From Acidobacteriaceae bacterium (GTDB taxonomy: Bacteria > Acidobacteriota > Terriglobia > Terriglobales > Acidobacteriaceae), in assembly GCA_003154055.1 (NCBI GenBank), contig PMCH01000147.1:1-17919 (forward strand): a stretch of DNA of 17,919 bases, read 5' to 3'. This document shows positions 6,090 to 14,440 of this stretch, one piece after another. The notes under the pieces are model-generated. The model was not told the DNA's origin. It did no database searches and was given only the letters and a program-made list of their open reading frames with translations. A program made the translations under genes and the position numbers. Within the stretch, counting starts at the first letter, position 1. Every line of letters starts with the position of its first letter.

Positions 6090-7256
6090 CTAACGCCTGG
6101 TGGAACCATCGATCGTCGCCTGATACATCGCATCCACCAGGTCTTGCGAATGGCCGTCGTAATCGGCATCCAAGGCCCACATGAAGGTTCCGCCCAGGTT
6201 GCGAATCCAGTCCGAGTAAAAAACGCGGGTGTAGGTGGAATACGCATCATCGTAGGTGATGAATCCCGGCGCCCCGTCGGTGCGCAGCAAATAAGGAACC
6301 ATCGCAGTCGTATCGTAGTATCGCTGCCATCCTTGCTGGTTGATCAGCGGCTTGATGAATGGACCGTAATTGACGTACTGCACGGTGTCGTCGCAGTCCC
6401 CGTCTGGAGTAATGCCATCGTTCGGACACTCCGCGAAAAGCTGGCTCACGTTGGTGTAGTAGTAGCCGTAGAACGGAGTTCCCATATTCAGTTGCTCGGC
6501 CGGCACGCGCTTCAGGAAAATATCCGCCGCCTGCTCCACGCTCCCACCCGGCTGGCACTCCTCCGGCTTGGGATTCTTCGGATCCCAGAAAATTGGCGAG
6601 TTCAACTGACCGATACTGGTCCACGGGCCGGCGCAGTCATACACCATCAGGTTGAAGAAATCGACCGAGTCTTTCAGCCGGTGCATGTTGTAAAACGTGC
6701 CATTCCACGGAGCAACGTCGATCGAGAGCGTGTACTGCGGACTTGGGAAAGCCGCACGAAATCGCTCCATCAGCCGGTTGAAGAAAGCCCGGTCAGCCGC
6801 GCTCTCGGGAAACTCCCAATCCACGTCGAGACCGTCATACCCGTTGGCGGTGACGAAAGCTTGCAGGTTCATCACCACCGTTTCAAGAACCGCCTTGCTG
6901 TTCTCCACGGCCGCAAAGTCGCCACCCGTGAGGAGCATGACCTTCACCCCGTTCTTGTGAGCCTTCCGAATCAGCGCCGGTTCCAGAAAGCCATTGCCCA
7001 CCGAGAGGCTTCCGTCCGAGTTCCACGGCACTGCAGCGTGAATGATGTGGGTCAGCTTCTTGAAGGGAATCTGAGGCACGCCGTAGGGTGGATTCAGGTA
7101 CTTACTGCCGGCGGTATAATCCGCCACCACGCGCTTGGGAAGACGCTGCCCCGTCGCGAGTTTTTGCGCCTGGGCCGACGGCAACGCAAAAAGAGAGAGC
7201 AATGCTGCTAGCACGGCAACGGACCAACACGCCGCTGGTCGAGAATAGGATTTCAT
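6090..7256 (-). CDS. Secreted glycoside hydrolase family 18 (chitinase-like)
   Basis: This 388-residue protein has a signal peptide (about 1-30, cut after 'AQA') and a single GH18 TIM-barrel domain. The family catalytic motif DxxDxDxE is intact as DGLDVDWE, residues 141-148, with E148 as the expected proton donor. Other GH18 features are the early strand 'KRVVADYTAG', 'HIIHAAVPW', the 'FFNLMVYD' strand (200-207) and the terminal 'GGTFMWALDADYDG' with W360 at the floor of the sugar site. GH18 enzymes cleave beta-1,4 N-acetylglucosamine links in chitin or similar glycans; the exact substrate is inferred. No carbohydrate-binding module or extra domain is present. The start is well supported by GAGGAG five bases upstream. 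The gene is isolated, with its own promoter region on the right and a terminator on the left. Confidence 0.92.
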   Translation of the reverse strand: MKSYSRPAACWSVAVLAALLSLFALPSAQAQKLATGQRLPKRVVADYTAGSKYLNPPYGVPQIPFKKLTHIIHAAVPWNSDGSLSVGNGFLEPALIRKAHKNGVKVMLLTGGDFAAVENSKAVLETVVMNLQAFVTANGYDGLDVDWEFPESAADRAFFNRLMERFRAAFPSPQYTLSIDVAPWNGTFYNMHRLKDSVDFFNLMVYDCAGPWTSIGQLNSPIFWDPKNPKPEECQPGGSVEQAADIFLKRVPAEQLNMGTPFYGYYYTNVSQLFAECPNDGITPDGDCDDTVQYVNYGPFIKPLINQQGWQRYYDTTAMVPYLLRTDGAPGFITYDDAYSTYTRVFYSDWIRNLGGTFMWALDADYDGHSQDLVDAMYQATIDGSTRR

Positions 7257-7287
7257 CAGGTCTCCTCGGAAAAGAGCGAGTCAGTTT

Positions 7288-7316
7288 ACTATGCGACCGT
7301 TGGGAGCGAACGACAA
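7288..7316 (-). promoter_or_regulatory. Putative sigma-70-like promoter for the GH18 gene
   Basis: On the minus strand, TTGTCG (7316-7311) and CATAGT (7293-7288) are separated by 17 bases, each matching four of six consensus positions. The GH18 start codon is about 32 bases downstream, giving a short leader that includes the GAGGAG ribosome site. Plausible, not proven. Confidence 0.35.
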
Positions 7317-7504
7317 TTCCCCGTTTCCGACCGAAAAGTCTTGGCCCTCTGCTGATAGTGTGCAGATCTTTGCAGAATATGGGGACGCTTCAGTCATTCT
7401 CACGCCAAAAAGCCTTTAATTTGCGCAAGGACAAGACACCGGTGGGGCGCTGGCCCCTTCTTTCCCGCGGTCAGTTACAATGTCCCGGCCCTCTGGAGGC
7501 ATTC

Positions 7505-8974
7505 ATGCGATCGAAAATTCTGCCGGCTCTCGCGGTGTTTGTTCTCTCCTGTTTTCTTCAGGCGCAACCCCCCGAGCTCTCCAAAAAGGTGAAGGAATTC
7601 GTGCGCGTGAGTACGCCTAAGGTCATCCTCACTCACGTGCGGGTGATCGATGGCACCGGCGCGCCGTCCGTCGAAGACCAGAACGTCGTGATCGAAGCTG
7701 GCAAGATCGCCGCCATCCAGAAAGGCGCCGACGTTCCCGCGGCCGACGGCACCACCGTCCTCGATCTCCGCGGATACACCGTGATGCCGGGCATCGTCGG
7801 CATGCACAATCACCTGTTCTACATCGCGCGGCCGAATCTGAATAGCCAGCGCAAGTATGACCCGCCCGTGCTGGTTCCGCAGATGACGTTCTCCGCGCCC
7901 CGCCTCTATCTGGCCGGAGGCGTCACCACCATGCGGACCACCGGCAGCGTGGAGACCTACACCGATCTGAATCTGAAGCACGATATCGACGCGGGCAAAC
8001 TGCCCGGTCCCCACATCGACGTCACCGGCCCTTACCTCGAGGGATCCGAAAGCTACTTCCTCCAGATGCCTCACCTGACCAGCCCCGACGACGCGCTCCA
8101 GCTCGTCGAGTACTGGGCCGATCACGGAGTGACTTCATTCAAGGCGTACATGAATATCACCCGCGCCGAGTTGAAAGCCGCCATCGACGCCGCCCATAGG
8201 CGCGGCATCAAGGTCACCGGGCACTTGTGCTCGGTCACCTACAAAGAAGCCGCCGAGCTGGGCATCGACGACCTGGAGCACGGTTTCTTCGTGAACACGC
8301 AACTCGATCCCGGCAAAAAGCCCGATGTCTGCAGCGACAGTGCAGGTGACTACACCCTGGAGCACATGGAGTCCGGCAGCCCTGAGGCCAAGGACCTGGT
8401 TGACACGCTCGTGAAGCATCACGTGGCCATCACCTCGACCCTGCCGGTATTTGAAAGCGACGCCGGATCGGGTCGTCCCCCTGTGCGTCAGCAAGCCCTG
8501 GACGCCATGACTCCCGAAGCGCGCGAGGATTTTTTCCTGGTTCGCGAGCGCCCCGCCTCGCTTACGCCCGCGAAGTCCGACCACGCCGCCCTGCTGTGGA
8601 AGCACGACCTGGAACTGGAACGCGCCTTCGCCTCCGCCGGAGGTCTGCTGCTCGCCGGTCCCGACCCCACCGGCAGGGGCGACGTCCTCCCGGGCTTCGG
8701 CGACCAGCGCGAGATTGAGCTGCTGGTTGAAGCCGGATTTTCTCCGGTAGAGGCCATCAAGATCGCCACCCTGAACGGCGCCATCTATCTCGGCAGAGAA
8801 AAGCAGATCGGCTCGATCGCTGCCGGCAAGAACGCCGATCTCGTTGTCATCAAGGGTGACCCCTCAAAGCAGATCGCAGATATTGAAAACGTAGAAGTCG
8901 TTTTCAAGGACGGCATCGGTTACGATTCCCACAAGCTTCTTGATTCGGTGAAAGGACGCTACGGGGAGTACTAG
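7505..8974 (+). CDS. Secreted metal-dependent amidohydrolase (imidazolonepropionase/prolidase-like)
   Basis: This 489-residue enzyme has a signal peptide (about 1-20, cut after 'LQA') and the amidohydrolase-superfamily barrel. Its opening 'VRVIDGTGAPSVEDQNVVIEAGKIAAI' is the usual small beta domain before 'VMPGIVGMHNHLFY', where H101 and H103 are the metal-binding HxH pair. Further likely metal ligands or active-site residues are K213 ('SFKAYM', candidate carboxylated lysine), H240 ('VTGHLCS'), H259 ('DDLEHG') and D387 ('LLAGPDPTG'). The C-terminus 'IGSIAAGKNADLVVIKGDP' completes the beta domain. Relatives hydrolyse cyclic amides, dipeptides or similar C-N bonds; the substrate is not predictable. 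The start has GGAGG at 7495-7499, and a TACAAT at 7476-7481 could be the -10 box. The AsmA-like gene follows after 72 bases on the same strand and could be co-transcribed. Confidence 0.88.
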   Translation: MRSKILPALAVFVLSCFLQAQPPELSKKVKEFVRVSTPKVILTHVRVIDGTGAPSVEDQNVVIEAGKIAAIQKGADVPAADGTTVLDLRGYTVMPGIVGMHNHLFYIARPNLNSQRKYDPPVLVPQMTFSAPRLYLAGGVTTMRTTGSVETYTDLNLKHDIDAGKLPGPHIDVTGPYLEGSESYFLQMPHLTSPDDALQLVEYWADHGVTSFKAYMNITRAELKAAIDAAHRRGIKVTGHLCSVTYKEAAELGIDDLEHGFFVNTQLDPGKKPDVCSDSAGDYTLEHMESGSPEAKDLVDTLVKHHVAITSTLPVFESDAGSGRPPVRQQALDAMTPEAREDFFLVRERPASLTPAKSDHAALLWKHDLELERAFASAGGLLLAGPDPTGRGDVLPGFGDQREIELLVEAGFSPVEAIKIATLNGAIYLGREKQIGSIAAGKNADLVVIKGDPSKQIADIENVEVVFKDGIGYDSHKLLDSVKGRYGEY

Positions 8975-9046
8975 GTCGTCTTTGCGGTAGCTCGTCCAAC
9001 CTCCCGCTCGCCAACCGCATCCTGAAGACGCACCAGTGACCGAAGC

Positions 9047-10684
9047 ATGTCCTCAAACAACATAAAGCGCCCCTTCGCCGATCCGTTCCGCAGCCGCGCC
9101 AGAAAAATCCTCGCCATCGTCTTGCTCGCAGTTTTCTTCTTCGTCGTTTTTCTCTCTATCCTCGCGCATTACGCCCAACCGCTACTCCGAGCCCGCGTGG
9201 TTGGGACTCTCTCCACCCGCTTCCAGAGCCGTGTTGACCTCGATGACTTGAAGGTTTCCGTCTACCGGGGCCTGCTGGTGTCAGGCAAAGGGCTGCGAAT
9301 CTACGGCCAGACCGACCCCAATATCCATCGCGAAGGATTACAGCCCCTCATCGGCGTGGACGAGTTCCGCTTCCGTGCCAACATCATGAGCCTGCTGCAG
9401 ACTCCCATGCATGTGGGCAACGTCTATATCAAGGGCCTCGAACTCAACATTCCTCCCAAGCAGGATCGCCAGCAGTTCCGCAGCATGGGCCCCGAAGGCG
9501 GAAAAATCACAATTGTCGTCGACCAGTTCCATTCAGAAAAAGCTCATCTCGTCATCAACACCAACCGTCCCGACAAATTGCCGCTCGACTTTGACATTCA
9601 AAATCTCTACATGCGGGACATCGGCCCTGACCAGCCTCTCAGCTTTAAGGCAATTCTCGTCAATCCCAAACCAGTTGGCGATATCGACTCCCATGGCGAG
9701 TTCGGGCCCTTCCATCCAGCGGACCCACGTGAGAGCCCGGTCCGCGGCGAGTACACCTTCAGCAACGCCGACCTCGGCACGCTGAAAGGCATCGGCGGCA
9801 TCCTCTCCTCCACTGGCCGCTACGAAGGAACGCTCGGCCGCATCGTTGTCGACGGCCAGACCGATACGCCCGACTTCCGCCTCAACATCAGCGGTCGTCC
9901 CGTGCCCCTGAAGACGACATTTCACGCCATTGTCGACGGCACCAGCGGCGACACCTACCTGCAACCTGTGAACGCCACGCTCCTCAACACGCCCATCACC
10001 GCCACCGGATTTGTGGTCAAGTCCTCGGACCCGAAAGGCCACCACATCCAGCTCGATGTCACAATCGCCGACGGCAAGATTGACGACCTGCTGCGGCTCG
10101 CTGTTCACACCGATCCTCCCGTCATGACGGGAAAGGTCCATCTGCAAACCATGCTTGACCTCTCTCCTGGGGACCCCGACCTTTCCGACCGCTTGTATCT
10201 GAAGGGAAAATTCGATGTCGCAGGAACCCACTTCTCGAACGACAAGATCCAGAGCAAGGTCGATGCCTTGAGCATGCGGAGCCGGGGAAAGCCAAAGCTC
10301 GCCACCGACGATATCCCCGACAACGTCAAATCCCGCATGGGTGGGAACTTTGTCCTGAAGAATTCAGTTCTCACCCTTCCCGACCTCGTGTTTCAAATGC
10401 CCGGCACGAAAGTAAGTCTGGAAGGCAACTACAGCCTCGACGGGAACCAGTTTGATTTCCACGGCCACGCACGCTTCGACGCTAAGCTGTCGCAGATGGT
10501 GGGGGGCTGGAAATCCATCTTCCTCAAACCGGTGGACCCTTTCTTCAGCAAGAATGGCGCAGGAGCTGACGTGCCGATCAAGATTACCGGCACGAAATCA
10601 GAACCACATTTCGGCCTCGATCTCTTCGGCGACAAGAAGAAGGCCGCAGAGAAGGACACTGCCGAATCCAGGAAATCGCAGTAG
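9047..10684 (+). CDS. AsmA-like inner-membrane protein
   Basis: The 545-residue protein has one N-terminal membrane helix (about 21-40) after a basic tail, followed by a long periplasmic beta-rich region of the AsmA/YhdP/TamB type. Visible traits are 'RARVVGTLSTRFQSRVDLDDLKVSVYRGLLVSGKGLRIYG' at the start, strands such as 'VGNVYIKGLELNIPP', and the C-terminal 'ADVPIKITGTKSEPHFGLDL' (about 507-526), typical of the AsmA-like C-terminal region. Members form grooved beta structures that carry phospholipid between membranes or affect outer-membrane assembly; this role is known for the family and inferred here. The tail is highly charged. The ribosome site is weak. It may share a transcript with the amidohydrolase 72 bases upstream; no strong terminator follows at the junction with the convergent M20 gene. 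Confidence 0.75.
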   Translation: MSSNNIKRPFADPFRSRARKILAIVLLAVFFFVVFLSILAHYAQPLLRARVVGTLSTRFQSRVDLDDLKVSVYRGLLVSGKGLRIYGQTDPNIHREGLQPLIGVDEFRFRANIMSLLQTPMHVGNVYIKGLELNIPPKQDRQQFRSMGPEGGKITIVVDQFHSEKAHLVINTNRPDKLPLDFDIQNLYMRDIGPDQPLSFKAILVNPKPVGDIDSHGEFGPFHPADPRESPVRGEYTFSNADLGTLKGIGGILSSTGRYEGTLGRIVVDGQTDTPDFRLNISGRPVPLKTTFHAIVDGTSGDTYLQPVNATLLNTPITATGFVVKSSDPKGHHIQLDVTIADGKIDDLLRLAVHTDPPVMTGKVHLQTMLDLSPGDPDLSDRLYLKGKFDVAGTHFSNDKIQSKVDALSMRSRGKPKLATDDIPDNVKSRMGGNFVLKNSVLTLPDLVFQMPGTKVSLEGNYSLDGNQFDFHGHARFDAKLSQMVGGWKSIFLKPVDPFFSKNGAGADVPIKITGTKSEPHFGLDLFGDKKKAAEKDTAESRKSQ

Positions 10685-10725
10685 GGACCGCCATCAGTTG
10701 CCTTTCTCCCCAGACAACTGCCGGG

Positions 10726-12135
10726 TCACTGCTCCCGACTCGCCAACGTTTTCTGCAGCTCTTCGCGCGAGCTATTTAGCAGGTTGCGCAGCACTGCCAC
10801 CTCCGCGGTAATGCCGGTCCGCAGAGCCGGATCCGCGTCCGGGGCAAATAGCGAAGAATGATTAGAAGGCAGCGTCTCGCCCGCTGCCTTGGCCTGCGCA
10901 AACTTCGCCGGATCCGCCCCGCCCAGCGAAAAATAGAGCGACGGAATTCCTTGCGCAACAAAGTTCGAGTAGTCCTCCGAGGCCAGGGCCGGATCGATGG
11001 TTTCGACGTTGTCCTTGCCCAGCGCTGCTTCCAGCGGCCCGCGCAGTTTTTCCGCCAGTGCAGGCTCGTTGTAGACGGAATCAGTCGCTTCGTTGTGATC
11101 AATGTCCGGGGCCCGCTTCGACCCCGCCGCTTCCGCCTCCCCCTTGACGATGCGCGCGATCGCCGCCAGCACCTGCGTCCGGATCGCGGCCTTGAAAGTG
11201 CGCACCGTCAGCCCAAGCTCGGCCTGGTCTGGAATGATGTTGTTCTTGTTGCCCGCCCGAATGTATCCAACCGTAACCACGGCCACTTCTCCAGGCTTCA
11301 CTTCCCGCGAAACAATGGTCTGTAAATCCAGAATCACCTTCGCAGCGAGCACGATCGGATCCACCGTGGTGTGCGGCGACGAGCCGTGTCCGCCTTTCCC
11401 GTACAGCGTAATCCGCAACGAGTCGGCGTTCGAGTCATACACCCCCGGCGTGATCCCGACCGTGCCGGCGGGAAGGTTGTTCCCGACGTGCAGCGCCACA
11501 CCCACATCGGGCTTCGGGAAACGCTTCATGAATCCGTCCGCGATCATCGCCTTGGCGCCTGAGATGGTTTCCTCGGCCGGCTGCCCGACCAGCATCAGGG
11601 TTCCGTGCCAGGTGTTCTTGCTGCGCGCCATGATCGTCGCCGTCCCCAACAGCGACGCCATATGCAGATCGTGCCCGCAAGCATGCATCACCGGGACATC
11701 GCGACCGGCATCGTCCTGGGCATGCACCTTGCTCGCGTAAGAAAGACCTGTCTTCTCCTCGACCGGAAGCGCGTCCAGTTCCGTTCGCAGCATCACCGTC
11801 GGCCCATCGCCATTCTTCAGCACCGCCACAATCCCTGTCCCGCCCACCTTCTCGGTGACTTCATATCCCAAGGCTCGCAGCCGCCCGGCAAGTTTAGCCG
11901 CGGTCTGCACTTCATGCGACGACAGTTCCGGATTCTGGTGAAGATCGAGGTACAGCGCGCGCGCGTCTGGATAGGCCGCCTCGACCTCCTTCGAGACCGG
12001 GGGACCCTGGGAGGACTTGACTGCCTGGGCATGAAGCGACGCACTCAGGGCTAGAACAACAATGATTTTTGTTGATGTCATGGTGGCAGGAATCATATCG
12101 GCCGCTCTGCCCAGGCGCAAATCAGATTCAATCAT
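10726..12135 (-). CDS. Secreted M20D-family amidohydrolase/carboxypeptidase
   Basis: The product (469 residues from the ATG at 12135) belongs to the M20 di-zinc peptidase clan, subfamily M20D, which hydrolyses N-acyl amino acids, hippurate-like compounds or indole-acetyl-amino acids. Key residues are present: C153 and H155 in 'MHACGHDLHMA', E188/E189 in 'GQPAEET', H216 in 'VALHVG' and H426 in 'SNHSSLF', with the inserted dimerisation domain around 230-345 ('GKGGHGSSPH'). A signal peptide is visible ('TKIIVVLALSASLHAQA', cut near 38), so it acts outside the cytoplasm, unlike most family members. The start is uncertain: GAGGT sits seven bases before 12135, while the ATG at 12081 would give a more ordinary signal peptide. 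It is divergent from the M13 peptidase gene, and both are exported peptide-type hydrolases. Confidence 0.9.
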   Translation of the reverse strand: MIESDLRLGRAADMIPATMTSTKIIVVLALSASLHAQAVKSSQGPPVSKEVEAAYPDARALYLDLHQNPELSSHEVQTAAKLAGRLRALGYEVTEKVGGTGIVAVLKNGDGPTVMLRTELDALPVEEKTGLSYASKVHAQDDAGRDVPVMHACGHDLHMASLLGTATIMARSKNTWHGTLMLVGQPAEETISGAKAMIADGFMKRFPKPDVGVALHVGNNLPAGTVGITPGVYDSNADSLRITLYGKGGHGSSPHTTVDPIVLAAKVILDLQTIVSREVKPGEVAVVTVGYIRAGNKNNIIPDQAELGLTVRTFKAAIRTQVLAAIARIVKGEAEAAGSKRAPDIDHNEATDSVYNEPALAEKLRGPLEAALGKDNVETIDPALASEDYSNFVAQGIPSLYFSLGGADPAKFAQAKAAGETLPSNHSSLFAPDADPALRTGITAEVAVLRNLLNSSREELQKTLASREQ

Positions 12136-12259
12136 CGTCTGGACCTCGGGTTGGCCGGCCAGAGCCCGTGACGCCAGATACCGGGCTTGCCGACTGCCAA
12201 GTCTTGTTTACATTTCCCCGCATGGTGCGTCCAAACTGCATGTGCTTGGGAGGGACCCT

Positions 12260-14350
12260 GTGCGTCTTCTAACCGCCTCTTTGATTTTGCTTGCCTTCTG
12301 CCCTGGATTGCTTTCTCAGTCGACCCCAGCTTCTTCGCCGTCCGCTCTGCCTCAGCTTGAGCGCTTCGACCCCGCAATGGCCGACAAGTCTGCAAACCCC
12401 TGTTCCGACTTCTTCCAGTATTCCTGCGGCAAGTGGCTGAAGGCCAATCCGATTCCCTCCGACCAGGCCGGGTGGGGCACTTTTAACTCGCTCTCGATCT
12501 GGAACATCGCGGCCGTCCGCGAAACGCTCGAGCAGGCCGCCAAACCCGCTGCCAGCCGCACCGCCGTGGAGCAGAAGGTGGGCGACTATTTCGCGTCTTG
12601 CATGGACGAGTCCTCGGTAAACAAGGCCGGCATTGCTCCGTTGCAGCCCATGCTCGACCGCATCGCCAGGCTTCAGGACAAGTCCCAGCTTCCCGAGCTG
12701 ATCGCCTACATTCACCAGCGCATTCGGCCCGCGAATCTGAATTTCATCGACGCCCAATATCAGGGCGTGCTCTTCGGCATCTACGCCGCTCCCGACTTCG
12801 ACAACGCCAAGATCACCCTCGCCTCGCTCGACCAGTCCGGAATGAACCTGCCGGCCCGCGAGTTCTACCTCAAGGATGACGACAAGTCGAAGCAGATCCG
12901 CGACCAGTACGTACAGCACATCGTGCGCCTGCTGGAACTCGGCGGTGACACACACGCCCAGGCCGCGACCGGCGCCCAGGCCGTCCTCGCCATCGAGACC
13001 GCGCTCGCCAACGCTGCCATGGACATCGTCCTGCGCCGCGATCCCAAGAACCAGAACAACAAGATGTCGCTCGCGCAGGTCCAGGCCCTGACGCCCTCCT
13101 TCAACTGGAGCCACTACTTTGCCGCCATGCAAGCGCCTGCTTCGCCGCAATACATCGTGGTGGCGCCCGAGTTCTTCCGGGGCATGGAAAAACTGATTGC
13201 CTCCGAGTCGCTCGACCACTGGCGCGCTTACCTCCGTTACTCAGCCCTGCACGAGGCGGCTCCGTACCTCAGCGAGCCCATCGTGGAAGAGAACTTTGAC
13301 TTTTACGGCAAGACGCTGAGTGGCACGCAGAAGATGCAGCCCCGCGCGCGCCGCTGCTCTTACAGCGCCGATATCGATCTCGGCGAGGCGGTAGGACAGG
13401 CCTATGTCGCCCGCTACTTCCCGCCTCAGAACAAAGCCAGAATGCTTGAGATGGTCCAGGCCATCGAAGTGGCGCTCGACGAGGACATCGAAAGCGCCTC
13501 CTGGATGTCACCTCAGACCAAGAAGCTCGCCCACCAGAAGCTCGCCGGTCAGATTGACAAGATTGGATATCCCGATCACTGGCGGGACTATTCCGCAGTT
13601 CAGATCAAGCGCGACGATCTGCTCGGCAACGTGCAGCGCGCGTCCGGCTTTGAGATCAGCCGCCGGATGGCAAAGTTCGGCCAGCCCGCCGACCGGCAGG
13701 AATGGAATATGACTCCGCCCACGGTGAACGCCTACGAAGACGCGCAGTCCAACACCATCAACTTCCCTGCCGGCATTCTGCAGCCGCCTTTCTTCGAAGC
13801 GGCTCAGATCGACGCGGTGAACTTCGGCGCCATCGGCGCCGTCATCGGACACGAAATCATCCACGGCTATGACGACCAGGGCCGCAAGTTCGATGTCGAC
13901 GGCAACTTGCGCGACTGGTGGACAACCCAGGACGCCGACAATTACGACCAGCGCGACGCCTGCATCACCGACGAATACACTCAGGATGTTCCCGAAGCCG
14001 GCGTGCAGCAGAACGGCAAGCTTTCCGCCGGTGAAGACACCGCCGACAATGGCGGCATCCACATCGCGCTCGGCGGCCTGAAAAACAAATTGAAGGCGCA
14101 GGGCAAGGATCTTGACACTGCCACCGACAGCGGTCTCACCGAGCTCCAGACGTTCTTCTTGTCCTATGCCCACGTCTGGTGCGGACAGTTGCGCCCCGAA
14201 GCGGCCCGCACTGCAGTCCTCTCGCAGGGACACTCGCTCGGCCGCTACCGCGTGAATAACGTGGTCGGGAACTTGCCCGAGTTCGCCCACGCCTTCAGCT
14301 GCAAAGCCGGGCAACCGATGGTCCGCGCCAAATCCTGCCGCGTTTGGTGA
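12260..14350 (+). CDS. Secreted M13-family (neprilysin-like) zinc metallopeptidase
   Basis: The 696-residue product matches bacterial M13 peptidases in length. A signal peptide occupies about residues 1-20. The zinc motif HEIIH is at 531-535 (H531, E532, H535) in 'GAVIGHEIIHGYDDQGRKFD', and the third ligand E592 is in 'GEDTADNGG' (family form GENxAD). The substrate-binding NAY is at 490-492, in 'PTVNAYEDAQSNTINFPAG'; family members usually have an aromatic residue where E493 stands. The C-terminal pattern with H658, R664 and 'FSCKAGQPMVRAKSCRVW' is conserved, as are the early cysteines C48 and C56. These enzymes cleave short peptides on the hydrophobic side. The start is GTG at 12260, six bases after GGGAGG; an upstream frame to 12062 is open but has no such support. 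It ends at the terminator at 14392. Confidence 0.92.
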   Translation: MRLLTASLILLAFCPGLLSQSTPASSPSALPQLERFDPAMADKSANPCSDFFQYSCGKWLKANPIPSDQAGWGTFNSLSIWNIAAVRETLEQAAKPAASRTAVEQKVGDYFASCMDESSVNKAGIAPLQPMLDRIARLQDKSQLPELIAYIHQRIRPANLNFIDAQYQGVLFGIYAAPDFDNAKITLASLDQSGMNLPAREFYLKDDDKSKQIRDQYVQHIVRLLELGGDTHAQAATGAQAVLAIETALANAAMDIVLRRDPKNQNNKMSLAQVQALTPSFNWSHYFAAMQAPASPQYIVVAPEFFRGMEKLIASESLDHWRAYLRYSALHEAAPYLSEPIVEENFDFYGKTLSGTQKMQPRARRCSYSADIDLGEAVGQAYVARYFPPQNKARMLEMVQAIEVALDEDIESASWMSPQTKKLAHQKLAGQIDKIGYPDHWRDYSAVQIKRDDLLGNVQRASGFEISRRMAKFGQPADRQEWNMTPPTVNAYEDAQSNTINFPAGILQPPFFEAAQIDAVNFGAIGAVIGHEIIHGYDDQGRKFDVDGNLRDWWTTQDADNYDQRDACITDEYTQDVPEAGVQQNGKLSAGEDTADNGGIHIALGGLKNKLKAQGKDLDTATDSGLTELQTFFLSYAHVWCGQLRPEAARTAVLSQGHSLGRYRVNNVVGNLPEFAHAFSCKAGQPMVRAKSCRVW

Positions 14351-14391
14351 GCGTCGGGCTAGAAAGTAAGTAAGGTCGCTTGTTGGAAGAC

Positions 14392-14424
14392 AAAAGCCAC
14401 GCTCAGGATTGAGCGTGGCCTTTT
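14392..14424. terminator. Bidirectional terminator between convergent genes
   Basis: GCCACGCTCA pairs perfectly with TGAGCGTGGC across a GGAT loop, with A and T runs on the two sides extending the stem past a one-base bulge. It lies between the ends of the M13 peptidase gene and the cysteine-rich lipoprotein gene. Confidence 0.8.
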
Positions 14425-14440
14425 CCTGTAACCTGCGCGG

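Noticed and set aside
5625..7211. Long plus-strand open frame (528 codons)
   Set aside because: It starts inside the TPR gene and runs antisense through the GH18 gene, which has an intact catalytic motif and ribosome site. The frame is open because of GC-rich codon bias.
7361..7380. TGCAGA direct repeat with 10-base spacing
   Set aside because: Only two short copies occur, with no partner regulator nearby; chance is a sufficient explanation.
7088..7504. Upstream extension of the amidohydrolase
   Set aside because: It overlaps the GH18 coding region in antisense and lacks a ribosome site. The ATG at 7505 has GGAGG and starts a signal peptide.
12269..13219. Minus-strand open frame of 316 codons
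   Set aside because: It is the shadow of the M13 peptidase gene, rich in Gly/Val with no domain.
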